Source: Dyella amyloliquefaciens (GTDB taxonomy: Bacteria; Pseudomonadota; Gammaproteobacteria; Xanthomonadales; Rhodanobacteraceae). From it: a stretch of 64,000 nucleotides of DNA. Position numbers and translations under genes: made by a program. Shown piece after piece: positions 16,940-25,661 of the stretch. The notes below the pieces were generated by a model. The model saw nothing but the letters and a program-made list of their open reading frames with translations, was not told the DNA's origin and searched no databases. Position 1 is the first letter of the stretch. Each line of letters starts with the position of its first letter. The stretch is from assembly GCF_004296575.1 (NCBI RefSeq), contig NZ_SAYT01000001.1:124001-188000 (forward strand). The letters run 5' to 3'.

Positions 16940-17659
16940 ATGTCTGTTTCAAACGCCGCCATGGCGCCTTCTGTGCTGCGCGGAATCGATGTTGCGGTCG
17001 TGTTGGCCGCGGTGGCCGCGATCATCGGCGGCACCTTTGGCGCGCCCGGCATGGCCGATAGCTGGCACGTATTGCATTGGGTCACGAAACCGCTGGCCAC
17101 GCTGCTGATCCTGTGGACCGCCTGGCGCGCGCAGCCGCCGGTTTCGATGGGTTATCGGCGCTGGATCGCCATCGGCATGCTGTTCTCACTGGCCGGTGAC
17201 ATCTTCCTGATGTTGCCTGTGGACGCCTTCGTGGCCGGCCTCGTGGCCTTCCTGCTGGGCCATCTGTGCTTCATCCGGGCCCTGGTCGGCGACACCCGTT
17301 TCGCGGCCCGGCCCCTCGCCCTGCTGGGTTGCCTGGCATACGGGCTGCTCAATCTATGGGCGCTATGGCCCACGCTGCCGGGTGCACTTCATGTGCCCGT
17401 CGTGGTCTATGTGGTGGTGCTGACCACCATGGGCGGGCAGGCCGTGGCACGGGCCTGGGCGCACGGTGGCGACCGGCTCGCAGGGCCGGCGCAGTGGGCG
17501 GCGGCGGGCGCGCTGCTGTTCATGCTCAGCGATACACTGCTGGCCTGGAACCGCTTCCGCCTCGCCATTCCGCTGTCGTCGCTGTGGGTGCTGGCGACCT
17601 ACTACGCGGCGCTCTGGTGCCTGGCGCGTTCGGTTCGGCAGACGGGTGATTTCACGTGA
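16940..17659 (+). CDS. YhhN/TMEM86-family membrane protein (lysoplasmalogenase-like)
   Basis: 239 residues, about eight hydrophobic segments. Family signatures are present in order: KPLATLLIL, FSLAGDIFLML, FLLGHLCFI, ALLFMLSDTLLAWNRF and ATYYAALWCLARS. Conserved acidic residues in SLAGD and MLSD are the proposed active-site residues of the family. The human member TMEM86B and bacterial lysoplasmalogenases cleave the vinyl-ether bond of lysoplasmalogens to an aldehyde plus glycerophospho-base. The gene ends inside the start of the next gene (GTGA), so the two proteins are probably made together. Activity is inferred from family; some YhhN proteins are uncharacterised. Confidence 0.85.
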   Translation: MSVSNAAMAPSVLRGIDVAVVLAAVAAIIGGTFGAPGMADSWHVLHWVTKPLATLLILWTAWRAQPPVSMGYRRWIAIGMLFSLAGDIFLMLPVDAFVAGLVAFLLGHLCFIRALVGDTRFAARPLALLGCLAYGLLNLWALWPTLPGALHVPVVVYVVVLTTMGGQAVARAWAHGGDRLAGPAQWAAAGALLFMLSDTLLAWNRFRLAIPLSSLWVLATYYAALWCLARSVRQTGDFT

Positions 17660-18924
17660 ATGTGCAAGCCATCATCATGACGTGGGCCACACCGGTGTTC
17701 TTCGTCCTGATCGGACTGGAACTGCTGGTGGGCAAGCTGCGCAAGCGCCGCGTGTACCACTCCAGCGATGCCATCAACAGCCTCGGGCTCGGCGTGATCT
17801 CGCAGGTTGTGGGTGTCTTCAGCAAAGTGCTGACGCTGGGCATCTATGCATGGTGCGTGGAGCACGTGGCGATCTTCTCGCTGTCGCCTACCAGCCTCTG
17901 GGTGTGGGTCAGCGCGCTGCTGTTCTACGACTTCTGCTACTACTGGCTGCACCGGGCGGGCCACAAGGTCAACATCTTCTGGGCCGCGCACGTCGTGCAC
18001 CACCAGAGCGAGGACTACAACCTTTCCACCGCGCTGCGCCAGACCGGCAGCGGCGTGTTGCTGGGCTGGCTGTTCTATCTGCCGATGGCGATCGCCGGCT
18101 ACCCGCTGGAAGTGTTCGCGGTGGTGGCGCTGATCGACCTGCTGTACCAGTTCTGGGTGCACACCGAACTGGTCGGCAAGCTGGGCTGGTTCGACCGCGT
18201 GTTCTGCTCGCCCTCCAACCATCGCGCGCATCACGCGGTGAACGATCGCTACCTCGACAGGAACTACGGCGGCGTCCTGATTCTGTGGGATCGCCTGTTC
18301 GGCACCTTCGTCGAGGAAGACGACAAGGATCCGCCGATCTACGGCACGCGCTCACCGCTGCGCAGCTGGAACCCGCTGTGGGCGAACGCCGAGGTGTATT
18401 GGGCCGCGTTGAAGGATGCATGGCATGCGCGGCGCTGGCGCGACAAGCTGCTGGTGTGGATCAAGCCGCCGGGCTGGCGGCCTGGCGATGTGGCCGAGCG
18501 CTTTCCCAAATCCGACTTCGACATCCAGCGTCCGCGTTACCAGCCGGTGCTGTCGCGCGGCCTCGTGATCTATAGCCTGGTGCAGTTCACGCTGCTGCTG
18601 GTGATGGCGGTGCAGTTCCTCGACCTGGCCAAGCATCTGCCGGCGGCTGCGCTGGCCGCCTATGCGGTGTTCCTCGTGCTCAGTCTCACCGCGCTGGGCG
18701 TGCTTACCGAGGGCAGGCGCAGTGGCGTGGTGATGGAGCTGGCGCGCCTGCTGATCACTGCGGGCATTCCGCTGGTCACCGGCGGCTGGTTCGGTGTCGC
18801 GGGGCTGGATACCGGCATCGTCGCCGCGCTGGTCGCTGTGCCCGCAGCGAGCGCCCTGGTACTTGGGTGGCTGGCCATCCATACGCCCGCGCAGGCGGAC
18901 TCCGGACGCGCCATACCCGGCTGA
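17656..18924 (+). CDS. Fatty acid hydroxylase superfamily protein, alkylglycerol-monooxygenase-like
   Basis: 422 residues starting at GTG 17656, which overlaps the previous stop by 4 bases. Several membrane helices flank a di-iron histidine set: HRAGH at 99-103, HVVHH at 112-116, and later an HTEL and an HRAHHAVN block. The NHRAHHAVNDRYLDRNYGG segment is characteristic of sterol desaturase/TMEM195 (AGMO)-like proteins. AGMO cleaves alkyl-glycerol ethers with O2. After residue 300 there is an additional hydrophobic tail domain. Coupling with a lysoplasmalogenase suggests a joint role in ether-lipid breakdown. A sterol or carotenoid hydroxylase role cannot be excluded. Confidence 0.82.
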   Translation: MNVQAIIMTWATPVFFVLIGLELLVGKLRKRRVYHSSDAINSLGLGVISQVVGVFSKVLTLGIYAWCVEHVAIFSLSPTSLWVWVSALLFYDFCYYWLHRAGHKVNIFWAAHVVHHQSEDYNLSTALRQTGSGVLLGWLFYLPMAIAGYPLEVFAVVALIDLLYQFWVHTELVGKLGWFDRVFCSPSNHRAHHAVNDRYLDRNYGGVLILWDRLFGTFVEEDDKDPPIYGTRSPLRSWNPLWANAEVYWAALKDAWHARRWRDKLLVWIKPPGWRPGDVAERFPKSDFDIQRPRYQPVLSRGLVIYSLVQFTLLLVMAVQFLDLAKHLPAAALAAYAVFLVLSLTALGVLTEGRRSGVVMELARLLITAGIPLVTGGWFGVAGLDTGIVAALVAVPAASALVLGWLAIHTPAQADSGRAIPG

Positions 18925-19005
18925 GCCCCTGCCTTCGCGCAGCTGCAGCGTGGCAGGGCGGGGCGCATTCGTTATGATCGCCGCTCACTTTGCGGGGATG
19001 AGCGG

Positions 19006-20439
19006 ATGGGTTTCCTGAACAAGCTGGTGCGGCACAAGCCGGTGGAGATGCTGCAGGCCGAGGCCGGCAAGCGTGGCGATTTCCGTCGTGTGCTGGGTCT
19101 CTGGCAGCTCACTGCGATCGGCATCGGCGGCATCATCGGCGTCGGCGTGTTCGTGCTGGCCGGCCAGCAGGCGGCGCTCAATGCGGGCCCGGCCGTGGTC
19201 CTCTCCTTCCTGATCGCCGGCATCGCCAGCGCCGCCGCGGCCCTGTGCTACGCGGAGTTCGCGGGCCTCATCCCGGTCACCGGCAGCGCCTATACCTATG
19301 GCTACGCAGTGCTCGGCGAGCTCGCAGCCTGGCTGATCGGCTGGGACCTGTTGCTGGAATACGCGCTGATCGTGGCGGTGGTGGCGATCGGCTGGTCCGG
19401 CTACGTGCAATCGGCGCTCACCAGCATGGGTATTCATTTGCCGGTGTGGGCGCAGGGCGCCATGGGCACCGGCGAAGGCCATGTGTTCAACGTGATCGCC
19501 GCGGCGGTGACCTTGGGCGTGTCGGCGCTGCTCACGTTCCGCACCGAGTGGGGTGCACGTTTCAATACGCTGGTGGTGACGATCAAGGTTGCCGCGGTGG
19601 CGCTGGTGATCGGCGTGGGCGTGTTCTACGTCAATCCGGCGAACTGGGTGCCGTTCATTCCGGAGCGCATCACCGGCGCCGATGGCGTGTCGCACTTTGG
19701 TTTCTCCGGCGTCGCCACGGCGGCGGCGGTGGTGTTCTTTGCGGTGTTCGGCTACGACACGCTCACCACGGCGGCGGAGGAATCGAAGAATCCGCAGCGC
19801 GACCTGCCGCGCGCGGTGCTGCTGTCGCTCGGCATCTCGATGGCGATGTATCTCGCGGTGTCGCTGGTGCTGACCGGCATTGCGCACTACGACACGCTCA
19901 ATACCGACGCCCCGGTGTCCGATGCCTTCAAGGGCCTGGGCCTGCATTGGGTGGCGTTGACCGTGTCGGTATCGGCGGTGTTCGGCCTGATCAGCGTGCT
20001 GTTTGCCTTCATGCTCGGCGCCTCGCGCATCTGGTATGCGTTGGCACGCGATGGCCTGATCCCAGGCTGGTTCGCCCACGTGCATCCGCGCTATGGCACG
20101 CCGCATCGCCCGACCATCGCGCTTGGCGTGTTCACCGCGCTGGTGGCGGGCTCGACGCCGATCCAGAAGGTCGCCGAGCTGGTCAACATTGGCGTGCTGT
20201 CGGCCTTCATCGTGATCTGCAGCTCGGTCATGATCCTGCGCAAGCGCAAGCCGGACCTGCCGCGTGCGTTCCGCACCCCGCTGGTGCCGCTGGTGCCGCT
20301 GATCGGTATTGGCTTCTCGATCTGGTTGCTGTCCGAGCTGCCGGCGATCACCTGGAAGGTGTTCCTGATCTGGGTGAGCCTGGGCATGGTGATCTACCTT
20401 GGCTACGGCATGCGGAACAGCAAGCTGGAGAAGCTGTAA
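19006..20439 (+). CDS. APC-family amino acid permease (cationic amino acid transporter type)
   Basis: 477 residues, about 12 membrane helices. Helix 1 has the substrate-binding break TAIGIGGIIGVGVFVLAG. Helix 3 carries YAEFAGLIPVTGSAYTYGY, and helix 6 the FFAVFGYDTLTTAAEE segment, typical of the YfnA/CAT branch (TC 2.A.3.3). It imports amino acids at the inner membrane. The start ATG 19006 follows a GGGGATGAGCGG leader; a TATGAT -10-like hexamer lies at 18973-18978 in the 81-base gap. It ends at a REP pair and a bidirectional terminator. Confidence 0.9.
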   Translation: MGFLNKLVRHKPVEMLQAEAGKRGDFRRVLGLWQLTAIGIGGIIGVGVFVLAGQQAALNAGPAVVLSFLIAGIASAAAALCYAEFAGLIPVTGSAYTYGYAVLGELAAWLIGWDLLLEYALIVAVVAIGWSGYVQSALTSMGIHLPVWAQGAMGTGEGHVFNVIAAAVTLGVSALLTFRTEWGARFNTLVVTIKVAAVALVIGVGVFYVNPANWVPFIPERITGADGVSHFGFSGVATAAAVVFFAVFGYDTLTTAAEESKNPQRDLPRAVLLSLGISMAMYLAVSLVLTGIAHYDTLNTDAPVSDAFKGLGLHWVALTVSVSAVFGLISVLFAFMLGASRIWYALARDGLIPGWFAHVHPRYGTPHRPTIALGVFTALVAGSTPIQKVAELVNIGVLSAFIVICSSVMILRKRKPDLPRAFRTPLVPLVPLIGIGFSIWLLSELPAITWKVFLIWVSLGMVIYLGYGMRNSKLEKL

Positions 20440-20459
20440 GGCGACATGCGCGCCGTCCC

Positions 20460-20582
20460 TGTGGGAGCGCACCCTGTGCGCGACCGCAGAGATTGGATGT
20501 ATCGATGCATGCGGTCTTCGGTGCAAACAAGGAATCCGCATCACTGCTTCGTAGGTCGTCGCGCACAGGGTGCGCTCCCACA
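20460..20582. repeat. REP inverted pair (REPIN), G subtype
   Basis: REP 20460-20484 and inverted copy 20558-20582, both TGTGGG/CCT-loop/GCGAC subtype, 73 bases apart. It lies directly after the permease stop and before the terminator. Confidence 0.85.
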
Positions 20583-20602
20583 AAAATCGCTTCCAAAGAA
20601 AA

Positions 20603-20628
20603 ACGGCCGCTTGCGCGGCCGTTTTTTT
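20603..20628. terminator. Bidirectional intrinsic terminator
   Basis: ACGGCCGC (20603-20610), loop TTGC, GCGGCCGT (20615-20622) and then seven T; A-rich sequence on the other side. It serves both the permease (plus) and the outer-membrane protein gene (minus). Confidence 0.85.
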
Positions 20629-20647
20629 GTTTCACCTACCGCAATGC

Positions 20648-21232
20648 TTAGAAGCGGTATTCCACCGAAGCCGAGTAGGCCGCGATGTTGGTGTTGAGCT
20701 GCGACTCGCTGGAGCCAGCGCGGCCGTACTTCACGTGGTAGTTGTCGTAGTTCAGCGCCAGGCTGACGTTCTTGGTGACGTCGTAGCCCACGCCTGCACC
20801 GGCGTACCAGCCGTTGTTCCAGCTCTTCTGCGAGACGGACGCGTCGCCCACAGTGACGCCAGCGGTGGTGCGCGAACGCAGGTAGCCGCCGTGACCGGTG
20901 ACGTACCAGTTGTTGTAGAAGTTGTACTTGGCGGTCACGCCAAGCTGTGCGACGCGCGGCTTGGCCCAGGTGCTGACGAAGTCAGCATCGTTCTTGGCCT
21001 TGCCAAGGTCGGCGTAGCCGAGTTCGGCGCCGACGATGCCGTTCCAGCGCCAACCGAAGCGCACGTTGTAGAACGCGTCGCTCTTGTCGGAGATGCCGCC
21101 GATGCGGTAGTTGCTCTGGCCGAGGTTGCCGGCGACGAAGAAGTTGTCGAGCTGGTTGCTCTCGTCGGCCTTGGCGGCAAACGGCGAAACGGCAGCGACG
21201 GCCAAGACGGCCGCAAACAAAGTCTTGTTCAT
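20648..21232 (-). CDS. Outer-membrane beta-barrel protein (OmpA/OmpW-like porin family)
   Basis: 194 residues with a signal peptide (cleavage near AKA-D). The mature protein alternates aromatic and polar residues in about eight predicted strands, e.g. FYNVRFGWRWNGIVGAELGY and GYDVTKNVSLALNYDNYHV, and ends with YSASVEYRF, the terminal Phe signature recognised by the BAM machinery. It belongs to the small 8-stranded outer-membrane barrel class (Pfam beta-barrel family 13 style). ATG 21232 is preferred over the ATG five codons upstream because GGAG lies 6-7 bases before it. Function unknown; such proteins are often adhesive or stress-related. Confidence 0.85.
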   Translation of the reverse strand: MNKTLFAAVLAVAAVSPFAAKADESNQLDNFFVAGNLGQSNYRIGGISDKSDAFYNVRFGWRWNGIVGAELGYADLGKAKNDADFVSTWAKPRVAQLGVTAKYNFYNNWYVTGHGGYLRSRTTAGVTVGDASVSQKSWNNGWYAGAGVGYDVTKNVSLALNYDNYHVKYGRAGSSESQLNTNIAAYSASVEYRF

Positions 21233-21494
21233 GGAGTGCTCCATCATTTTCTTGTGGTTCCAATGCGGCGCCTAAGGGGGAAGGTCGCATTGGTCCGCGT
21301 GGGGATCGCGGTGACGAAAGGATACGGGCATTTAACGCGCACATAGCGGGTGCGACATTCTGTGGGACGGGCGAGGTTCAGACACCGCCATGACCAATGG
21401 CAGGGGGTGTGGTGTGCGTTGTCGCACTAGCATCAGAGGTTCATGTTCCGTGCAGCTTCGCATTTTGTTGCACGGATTTTCACAGGAGAACCTC

Positions 21495-23393
21495 TTGAAA
21501 GCCTCGCGTCTCGCTTCCGCCATCCTCGCTTCAGCCTTTGGCCTGGGCAGCTTCGCCGCACTCGCCGACGTGCCCGCGCCGCAAGACATTCCGTTCGACG
21601 GCGTGTTGAAGATCAATGTCGATGCCACCGATCTCGCGCATCGCGTGTTCCGCGTGCACGAGGTGGTGCCGGCGAAGGCCGGCCCGCTCACCCTGCTGTA
21701 CCCGCAGTGGCTGCCGGGCAACCACTCGCCGACCGGCTCGATCGACAAGCTGGCTGGCCTGGTGGTGAAGGCGAACGGCAAGGTGATCCCGTGGAAGCGC
21801 GATCCGCTCAACGTGTTCGCGTTCCACGTGGATGTGCCGGAAGGCGCGAGCAACGTGGAAGTGGAGTTCCAGTTCCTCTCCGCGCAGGACACCCGCCAGG
21901 GTCGCGTGGTGATGACGCCGGAAATGCTCAACGTGCAGTGGAATTCGGTGTCGCTGTACCCGGCCGGCTACTTCGCCAGCCGCATCAAGGCCGAGACCAG
22001 CGTGACCTTCCCGGCCGGCTGGCAGTACGGCAGCGCGCTGGAGATGGCCTCGCGCAGCGGCGACACGGTGAACTTCAAGCCGATCGACTACGACGACCTC
22101 GTCGACTCGCCGATCTATGCGGGCAAGTACTTCAAGCGCGTGGACCTGGACCCGGGCGCACAGACGCCGGTCTTCCTCAACATCGTGGCGGATGATCCGA
22201 AGTTCCTCGAGATCAAGCCCGAGCAGCTGAAGGTGCACCAGAACCTGGTGCAGCAGATGTACAAGCTGTATGGCGCGCACCACTACAACCACTACGACTT
22301 CCTGTTCTCGCTGAGCGACAAGATGTCGGGCAATGGCCTGGAGCACCACCGTTCGAGCGAGAACGGCGTGGGCACCGGCTACTTCACCGAGTGGGACAAG
22401 AGCGTGGTCATGCGCGACCTGCTCTCGCACGAGTTCAACCACTCGTGGGACGGCAAGTACCGTCGCGGCGCCGACCTCACCACGCCGAACTTCAACGTGC
22501 CCATGCAGGACAGCCTGCTGTGGGTGTACGAAGGCCAGACCCAGTTCTGGGGCTACGTGATGGCCGCGCGCTCGGGCTTGTGGAAGCAGGAAGATGCGCT
22601 GGACATGCTGGCCAATGTCGCCGCCACCTACGACAAGGGCCGCCCGGGCCTGCAGCAGTGGCGCAACATCCAGGACACCACCAACGACCCGATCATCGCG
22701 ATGCGCCGCCCGCTGCCGTATCGCAACTACCAGATGAGCGAGGACTACTATTCCGGTGGCCAGATGATCTGGATGGACGTCGACGGCAAGCTGCGTGACC
22801 TCACCGGCAACAAGCGCTCCATCGACGACTTCGCCAAGGCCTTCTTCGGCATGAAGAACGGCGAGTGGGACGTCAATACCTATACGTTCGAAGACGTGGT
22901 GAAGACGCTCAACGACATCACCCCGTACGACTGGACCACCTACCTGCGCGAGCGTCTGGACGGCCACGGCCCGCTGATCGGCGGCTTCGAGGCCAACGGC
23001 TGGAAGCTGGTCTACAACGACAAGCCCTCGGCCGTGTCCAAGGCCGTCGAAGCGCGCATGGGCGGCGCCAACCTCACCTATTCGCTGGGCGTTTCGGTGG
23101 GCAAGGGCGGCGACATCGCCGACGTGCTGTGGGACGGCCCCGCCTTCAAGGCCGGCCTGTCGCCGGGCATGAAGCTGGTTGCGGTGAACGGCAAGGAATA
23201 CTCCAGCGACGCCATCAAGGACGCGGTGACTGCCGCGGCGAAGGACAAGAACCAGCCGGTGGAACTGCTGGTAAAGAACTTCGACGAGTACAAGACGATC
23301 CGCATCGATTACCACGATGGCCTGAAGTATCCGCACCTGGAGCGCATCGCAGGCAAGCCGGATCGTCTGGCGGATCTGTTGAAGGCGCGTTGA
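21495..23393 (+). CDS. M61-family metallopeptidase (glycyl-aminopeptidase-like) with PDZ domain
   Basis: 632 residues. I choose TTG 21495 as start: it has AGGAGA 7 bases upstream and opens a clean signal peptide ending ALA-D; an upstream ATG (21390) would put 35 non-signal residues in front. Zinc site HEFNH is at 312-316 with third ligand Glu346 in WVYEGQTQFWG. The N-terminal beta domain (25-230) is typical of M61. A PDZ domain (about 535-610; SLGVSVGKGGDIADVLWDGPAF onward) completes the architecture. These exported aminopeptidases favour N-terminal glycine or alanine. Single gene with its own terminator. Confidence 0.9.
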   Translation: MKASRLASAILASAFGLGSFAALADVPAPQDIPFDGVLKINVDATDLAHRVFRVHEVVPAKAGPLTLLYPQWLPGNHSPTGSIDKLAGLVVKANGKVIPWKRDPLNVFAFHVDVPEGASNVEVEFQFLSAQDTRQGRVVMTPEMLNVQWNSVSLYPAGYFASRIKAETSVTFPAGWQYGSALEMASRSGDTVNFKPIDYDDLVDSPIYAGKYFKRVDLDPGAQTPVFLNIVADDPKFLEIKPEQLKVHQNLVQQMYKLYGAHHYNHYDFLFSLSDKMSGNGLEHHRSSENGVGTGYFTEWDKSVVMRDLLSHEFNHSWDGKYRRGADLTTPNFNVPMQDSLLWVYEGQTQFWGYVMAARSGLWKQEDALDMLANVAATYDKGRPGLQQWRNIQDTTNDPIIAMRRPLPYRNYQMSEDYYSGGQMIWMDVDGKLRDLTGNKRSIDDFAKAFFGMKNGEWDVNTYTFEDVVKTLNDITPYDWTTYLRERLDGHGPLIGGFEANGWKLVYNDKPSAVSKAVEARMGGANLTYSLGVSVGKGGDIADVLWDGPAFKAGLSPGMKLVAVNGKEYSSDAIKDAVTAAAKDKNQPVELLVKNFDEYKTIRIDYHDGLKYPHLERIAGKPDRLADLLKAR

Positions 23394-23433
23394 TGAGGGG
23401 TTTGTCTCTCCTCTGAGAGACAGGTCCGTGGAG

Positions 23434-23473
23434 CGGGGCTCGCGATGATGTCGCGGGCCCCGTTTCGTTTTTG
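23434..23473 (+). terminator. Intrinsic terminator of the M61 peptidase gene
   Basis: A GC stem formed by CGGGGCTCGCG and CGCGGGCCCCG around ATGATGT, then TTTCGTTTTT. A second small hairpin GTCTCTC/GAGAGAC lies at 23404-23421. Confidence 0.75.
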
Positions 23474-23477
23474 CTCT

Positions 23478-23502
23478 TGTAGGAGCGCACCCAGTGCGCG
23501 AT
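23478..23502 (+). repeat. Single REP, A subtype
   Basis: TGTAGGAG, stem GCGCAC/GTGCGC with CCA loop, ending GCGAT. No inverted partner nearby; instead it runs straight into the composite element at 23503. Confidence 0.8.
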
Positions 23503-23990
23503 GGCCTTTCGCCTCGGTCCTTCCGATCCGTCACTCCCGCGAAGGCAGGACAAGCGCGAAGCGCGCAGAACGCCCGTAGGGGCGAGCTTCGCGAGTAGTC
23601 CAGTGATTGTCGTTTCTGTTCTTGCGTGGCGCCAGCTGGCTCGCCTGCGGCGGGCTTCCGCCCTCCTGCCGGCGACGCGAAGCTAGTCCCCGTGGGAAGG
23701 CCGGGTCACTTTTCTTTGCTTGCTCACGCACGCGCAGGAGCGCGTGCGAACGGCGAAGCCGGCCCGAAGGGCGGAGGGCAGGATGCCCGGAGTAAAGAAA
23801 AGTAACCACCGTAAAGGTGGCAATGCCAAAAGAAAGAGCACCCCGCGTGGCGCTGGCCGGGCCTACGGCCCAGCCAGTCCGTGAGGGGCGGCCGGGCTTT
23901 TCGACCGGGCTCCTGCCCGGACGAAAAGTGCCCGACGTCCTTGCCGGGCACCCCTGCGGGGCCTGATCGTCCACCCCTCACCGCCACACA
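23503..23990. repeat. Composite non-coding repeat element with nested palindromes
   Basis: About 490 bases without a credible gene. It opens with GGCCTTTCGCCTCGGTC (23503-23519), also found after a REP at 52608. Its core is an inverted repeat ACTTTTCTTT (23708-23717) and AAAGAAAAGT (23794-23803) enclosing GCACGCGC/GCGCGTGC. Downstream are further GC hairpins (GGCCGGGC/GCCCGG types, 23850-23960). Small reading frames here lack start sites and are repeat-like. The remainder of the gene-free stretch up to 24223 holds a REP pair remnant (24062-24137) and a CCTCCCC/GGGGAGAGGG hairpin near 24185-24215. Likely a dispersed repeat of this lineage; could be transcribed as a structured RNA. Confidence 0.6.
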
Positions 23991-24061
23991 GGGGATGTTT
24001 GAAGGCTCGTGCCGCTGCGCGTCACATCGCGTTGCAGAGATGGTTGGGGGGCATCGTTCGT

Positions 24062-24137
24062 TGTGGGAGCGCACCCTGTGCGCGACCGCAGAGGTGATGC
24101 ATGGCACCGCGGTTGTGCACTGGGTAGTGCTCCTACA
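24062..24137. repeat. REP (G subtype) with a decayed A-subtype-like partner
   Basis: Intact REP 24062-24086. The inverted partner 24112-24137 reads TTGTGCACTGGGTAGTGCTC, keeping the A-subtype ends but with several changes in the stem. Confidence 0.65.
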
Positions 24138-24223
24138 GCGGCGTGCCATAGATGGTGTTATCGCGAGCATCCACCCCTCCCCCAACCCTCCCCCCGGAGG
24201 GGAGAGGGGGCGAAGCGGGAGCC

Positions 24224-25579
24224 TTACATCGTAGCCTTGCCGTCCTGCTTGTAGACCACGCCATCCTTCATCACGAAGCTGACCTTCTGCATCAGCGTGA
24301 TGTCATCCAGCGGGTTGCCCGGCACCGCGACTACATCCGCGCGACGGCCCACGGCGATCTGGCCCAGGTCGTCCTGTTTGTGCAGCAGTTCGGCCGCATG
24401 GGTGGTGGCAGCCTGCAGCACGAACATCGGTGGCATGCCGGCCTGCACCATGTATTCGAATTCCTTGGCGTTCTGGCCGTGCGGGTAAACCGCCGCATCC
24501 GTGCCGAAAGCGATCTTCACGCCGGCCTTGTAGGCCCTGCCGGCGGTGGCCTGGATGAGCGGACCAACCTTCATGGCCTTGGCGGCGACCTGCGGCGGGT
24601 AGTAGCCCGGCTTGGCGGCCATTTCCTGCACGTATTTGCCGGCGATGATGGTGGGCACGAACCAGGTGCCGTGTTCCTTCATCAGCTTCATGTCCTCGTC
24701 GTTCATGAAGGTGCCGTGTTCAATGGAGTCCACACCGGCGAGCGTCGCGCGGCGGATTGCTTCGGCGCCATGCGCATGAGCCGCCACGGTGAAGCCGTAA
24801 TCGTGCGCGGCGGTGACCACCGCCTTGATCTCATCGATGGTCATCTGCGCGTTATCCGCGCTGGCGCTCTCATCGAGCACGCCGCCGGAGGGCATGATCT
24901 TGATGACGTCCACGCCGTCCTTGTAGTGCTGGCGCACGGCCTTGTAGGCGTCATCGGCGCTGTTGATGACGCCTTCCTTCGCGTCCGGGTCGCCGGCCAG
25001 GTCAGAGCGATAGCCATCCGTCGGGTCCGCGTGGCCGCCGGTGGTGCCGATCGGCCGACCTGCAGTGAAGATGCGCGGGCCCGGCACGATGCCGGCGTTG
25101 ATGGCGTTGCGCAGGGCGATCGTTTCGTTGTTGCCGTCACCGAGGTTGCGCACGCTGGTGAAGCCGGCGAGCAGGGTGCGGCGGGCGAAGACGGTGGAGC
25201 GCACCGCGTAGTCGGCCACGTTCCAGCGGAACTGGTCGGAGTAGCTGCTCGGGCTCGTCTCGAAGGACAGGTGCGTGTGCGAGTCGATCAGGCCGGGCAT
25301 GCAGGTCGCATTGGCGAGTTCCACGGCGGCGAAACGGCCGCCCGCGGCGCTGGCGCCATCGCGGTACGGTGCATCGTCGGCACGGCCGCTCTTGATCTCC
25401 TTGACCCGGTTGCCCTCGATCACCAGCGTGCTCTCGCCCAGCAGCTTGCCGGCCGCGGGATCGACCAGTCGTGCGCAGTGCAGCACGGTGACGTCGTGGT
25501 TGGCGGTGGGCGCCTCGGCCGCGATGGCGGCGGGTAGCGCGAGCGCGGCAGCGATCGCGAAGGCAACGCGTGTGGTCAT
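24224..25579 (-). CDS. Exported metal-dependent amidohydrolase (imidazolonepropionase/Xaa-Pro dipeptidase-like)
   Basis: 451 residues with a signal peptide (1-21). It is an amidohydrolase-superfamily barrel: His101 and His103 in GLIDSHTHL, a lysine in VIKIMPSGG that is normally carbamylated, HAHG, EHGTF and AFGTDAAVYPHG for the remaining metal ligands. The closest subgroup contains secreted Xaa-Pro/Xaa-Arg dipeptidases from Xanthomonas and Caulobacter relatives. The C terminus returns to the small beta domain (GQIAVGRRADVVAVPGNP). It probably hydrolyses dipeptides or cyclic amides in the periplasm. Single gene; exact substrate not determinable from sequence. Confidence 0.88.
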   Translation of the reverse strand: MTTRVAFAIAAALALPAAIAAEAPTANHDVTVLHCARLVDPAAGKLLGESTLVIEGNRVKEIKSGRADDAPYRDGASAAGGRFAAVELANATCMPGLIDSHTHLSFETSPSSYSDQFRWNVADYAVRSTVFARRTLLAGFTSVRNLGDGNNETIALRNAINAGIVPGPRIFTAGRPIGTTGGHADPTDGYRSDLAGDPDAKEGVINSADDAYKAVRQHYKDGVDVIKIMPSGGVLDESASADNAQMTIDEIKAVVTAAHDYGFTVAAHAHGAEAIRRATLAGVDSIEHGTFMNDEDMKLMKEHGTWFVPTIIAGKYVQEMAAKPGYYPPQVAAKAMKVGPLIQATAGRAYKAGVKIAFGTDAAVYPHGQNAKEFEYMVQAGMPPMFVLQAATTHAAELLHKQDDLGQIAVGRRADVVAVPGNPLDDITLMQKVSFVMKDGVVYKQDGKATM

Positions 25580-25630
25580 GGTGTGCTCCCCGGGTGGAAG
25601 CAGCCATCTTAGGGGAGCGGCCGATACGAA

Positions 25631-25654
25631 GAGGGGTGACTTTAGTCACCCCTC
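25631..25654 (-). terminator. Perfect hairpin after plsB
   Basis: GAGGGGTGAC, loop TTTA, GTCACCCCTC, starting 8 bases beyond the plsB stop. On the minus strand only TTCG follows, so termination may need help. Confidence 0.55.
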
Positions 25655-25661
25655 TGGATCG

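Noticed and set aside
23501-23800. Several small frames of about 60 codons inside the composite repeat
   Set aside because: Overlapping in several frames, no ribosome sites, repetitive sequence with hairpins.
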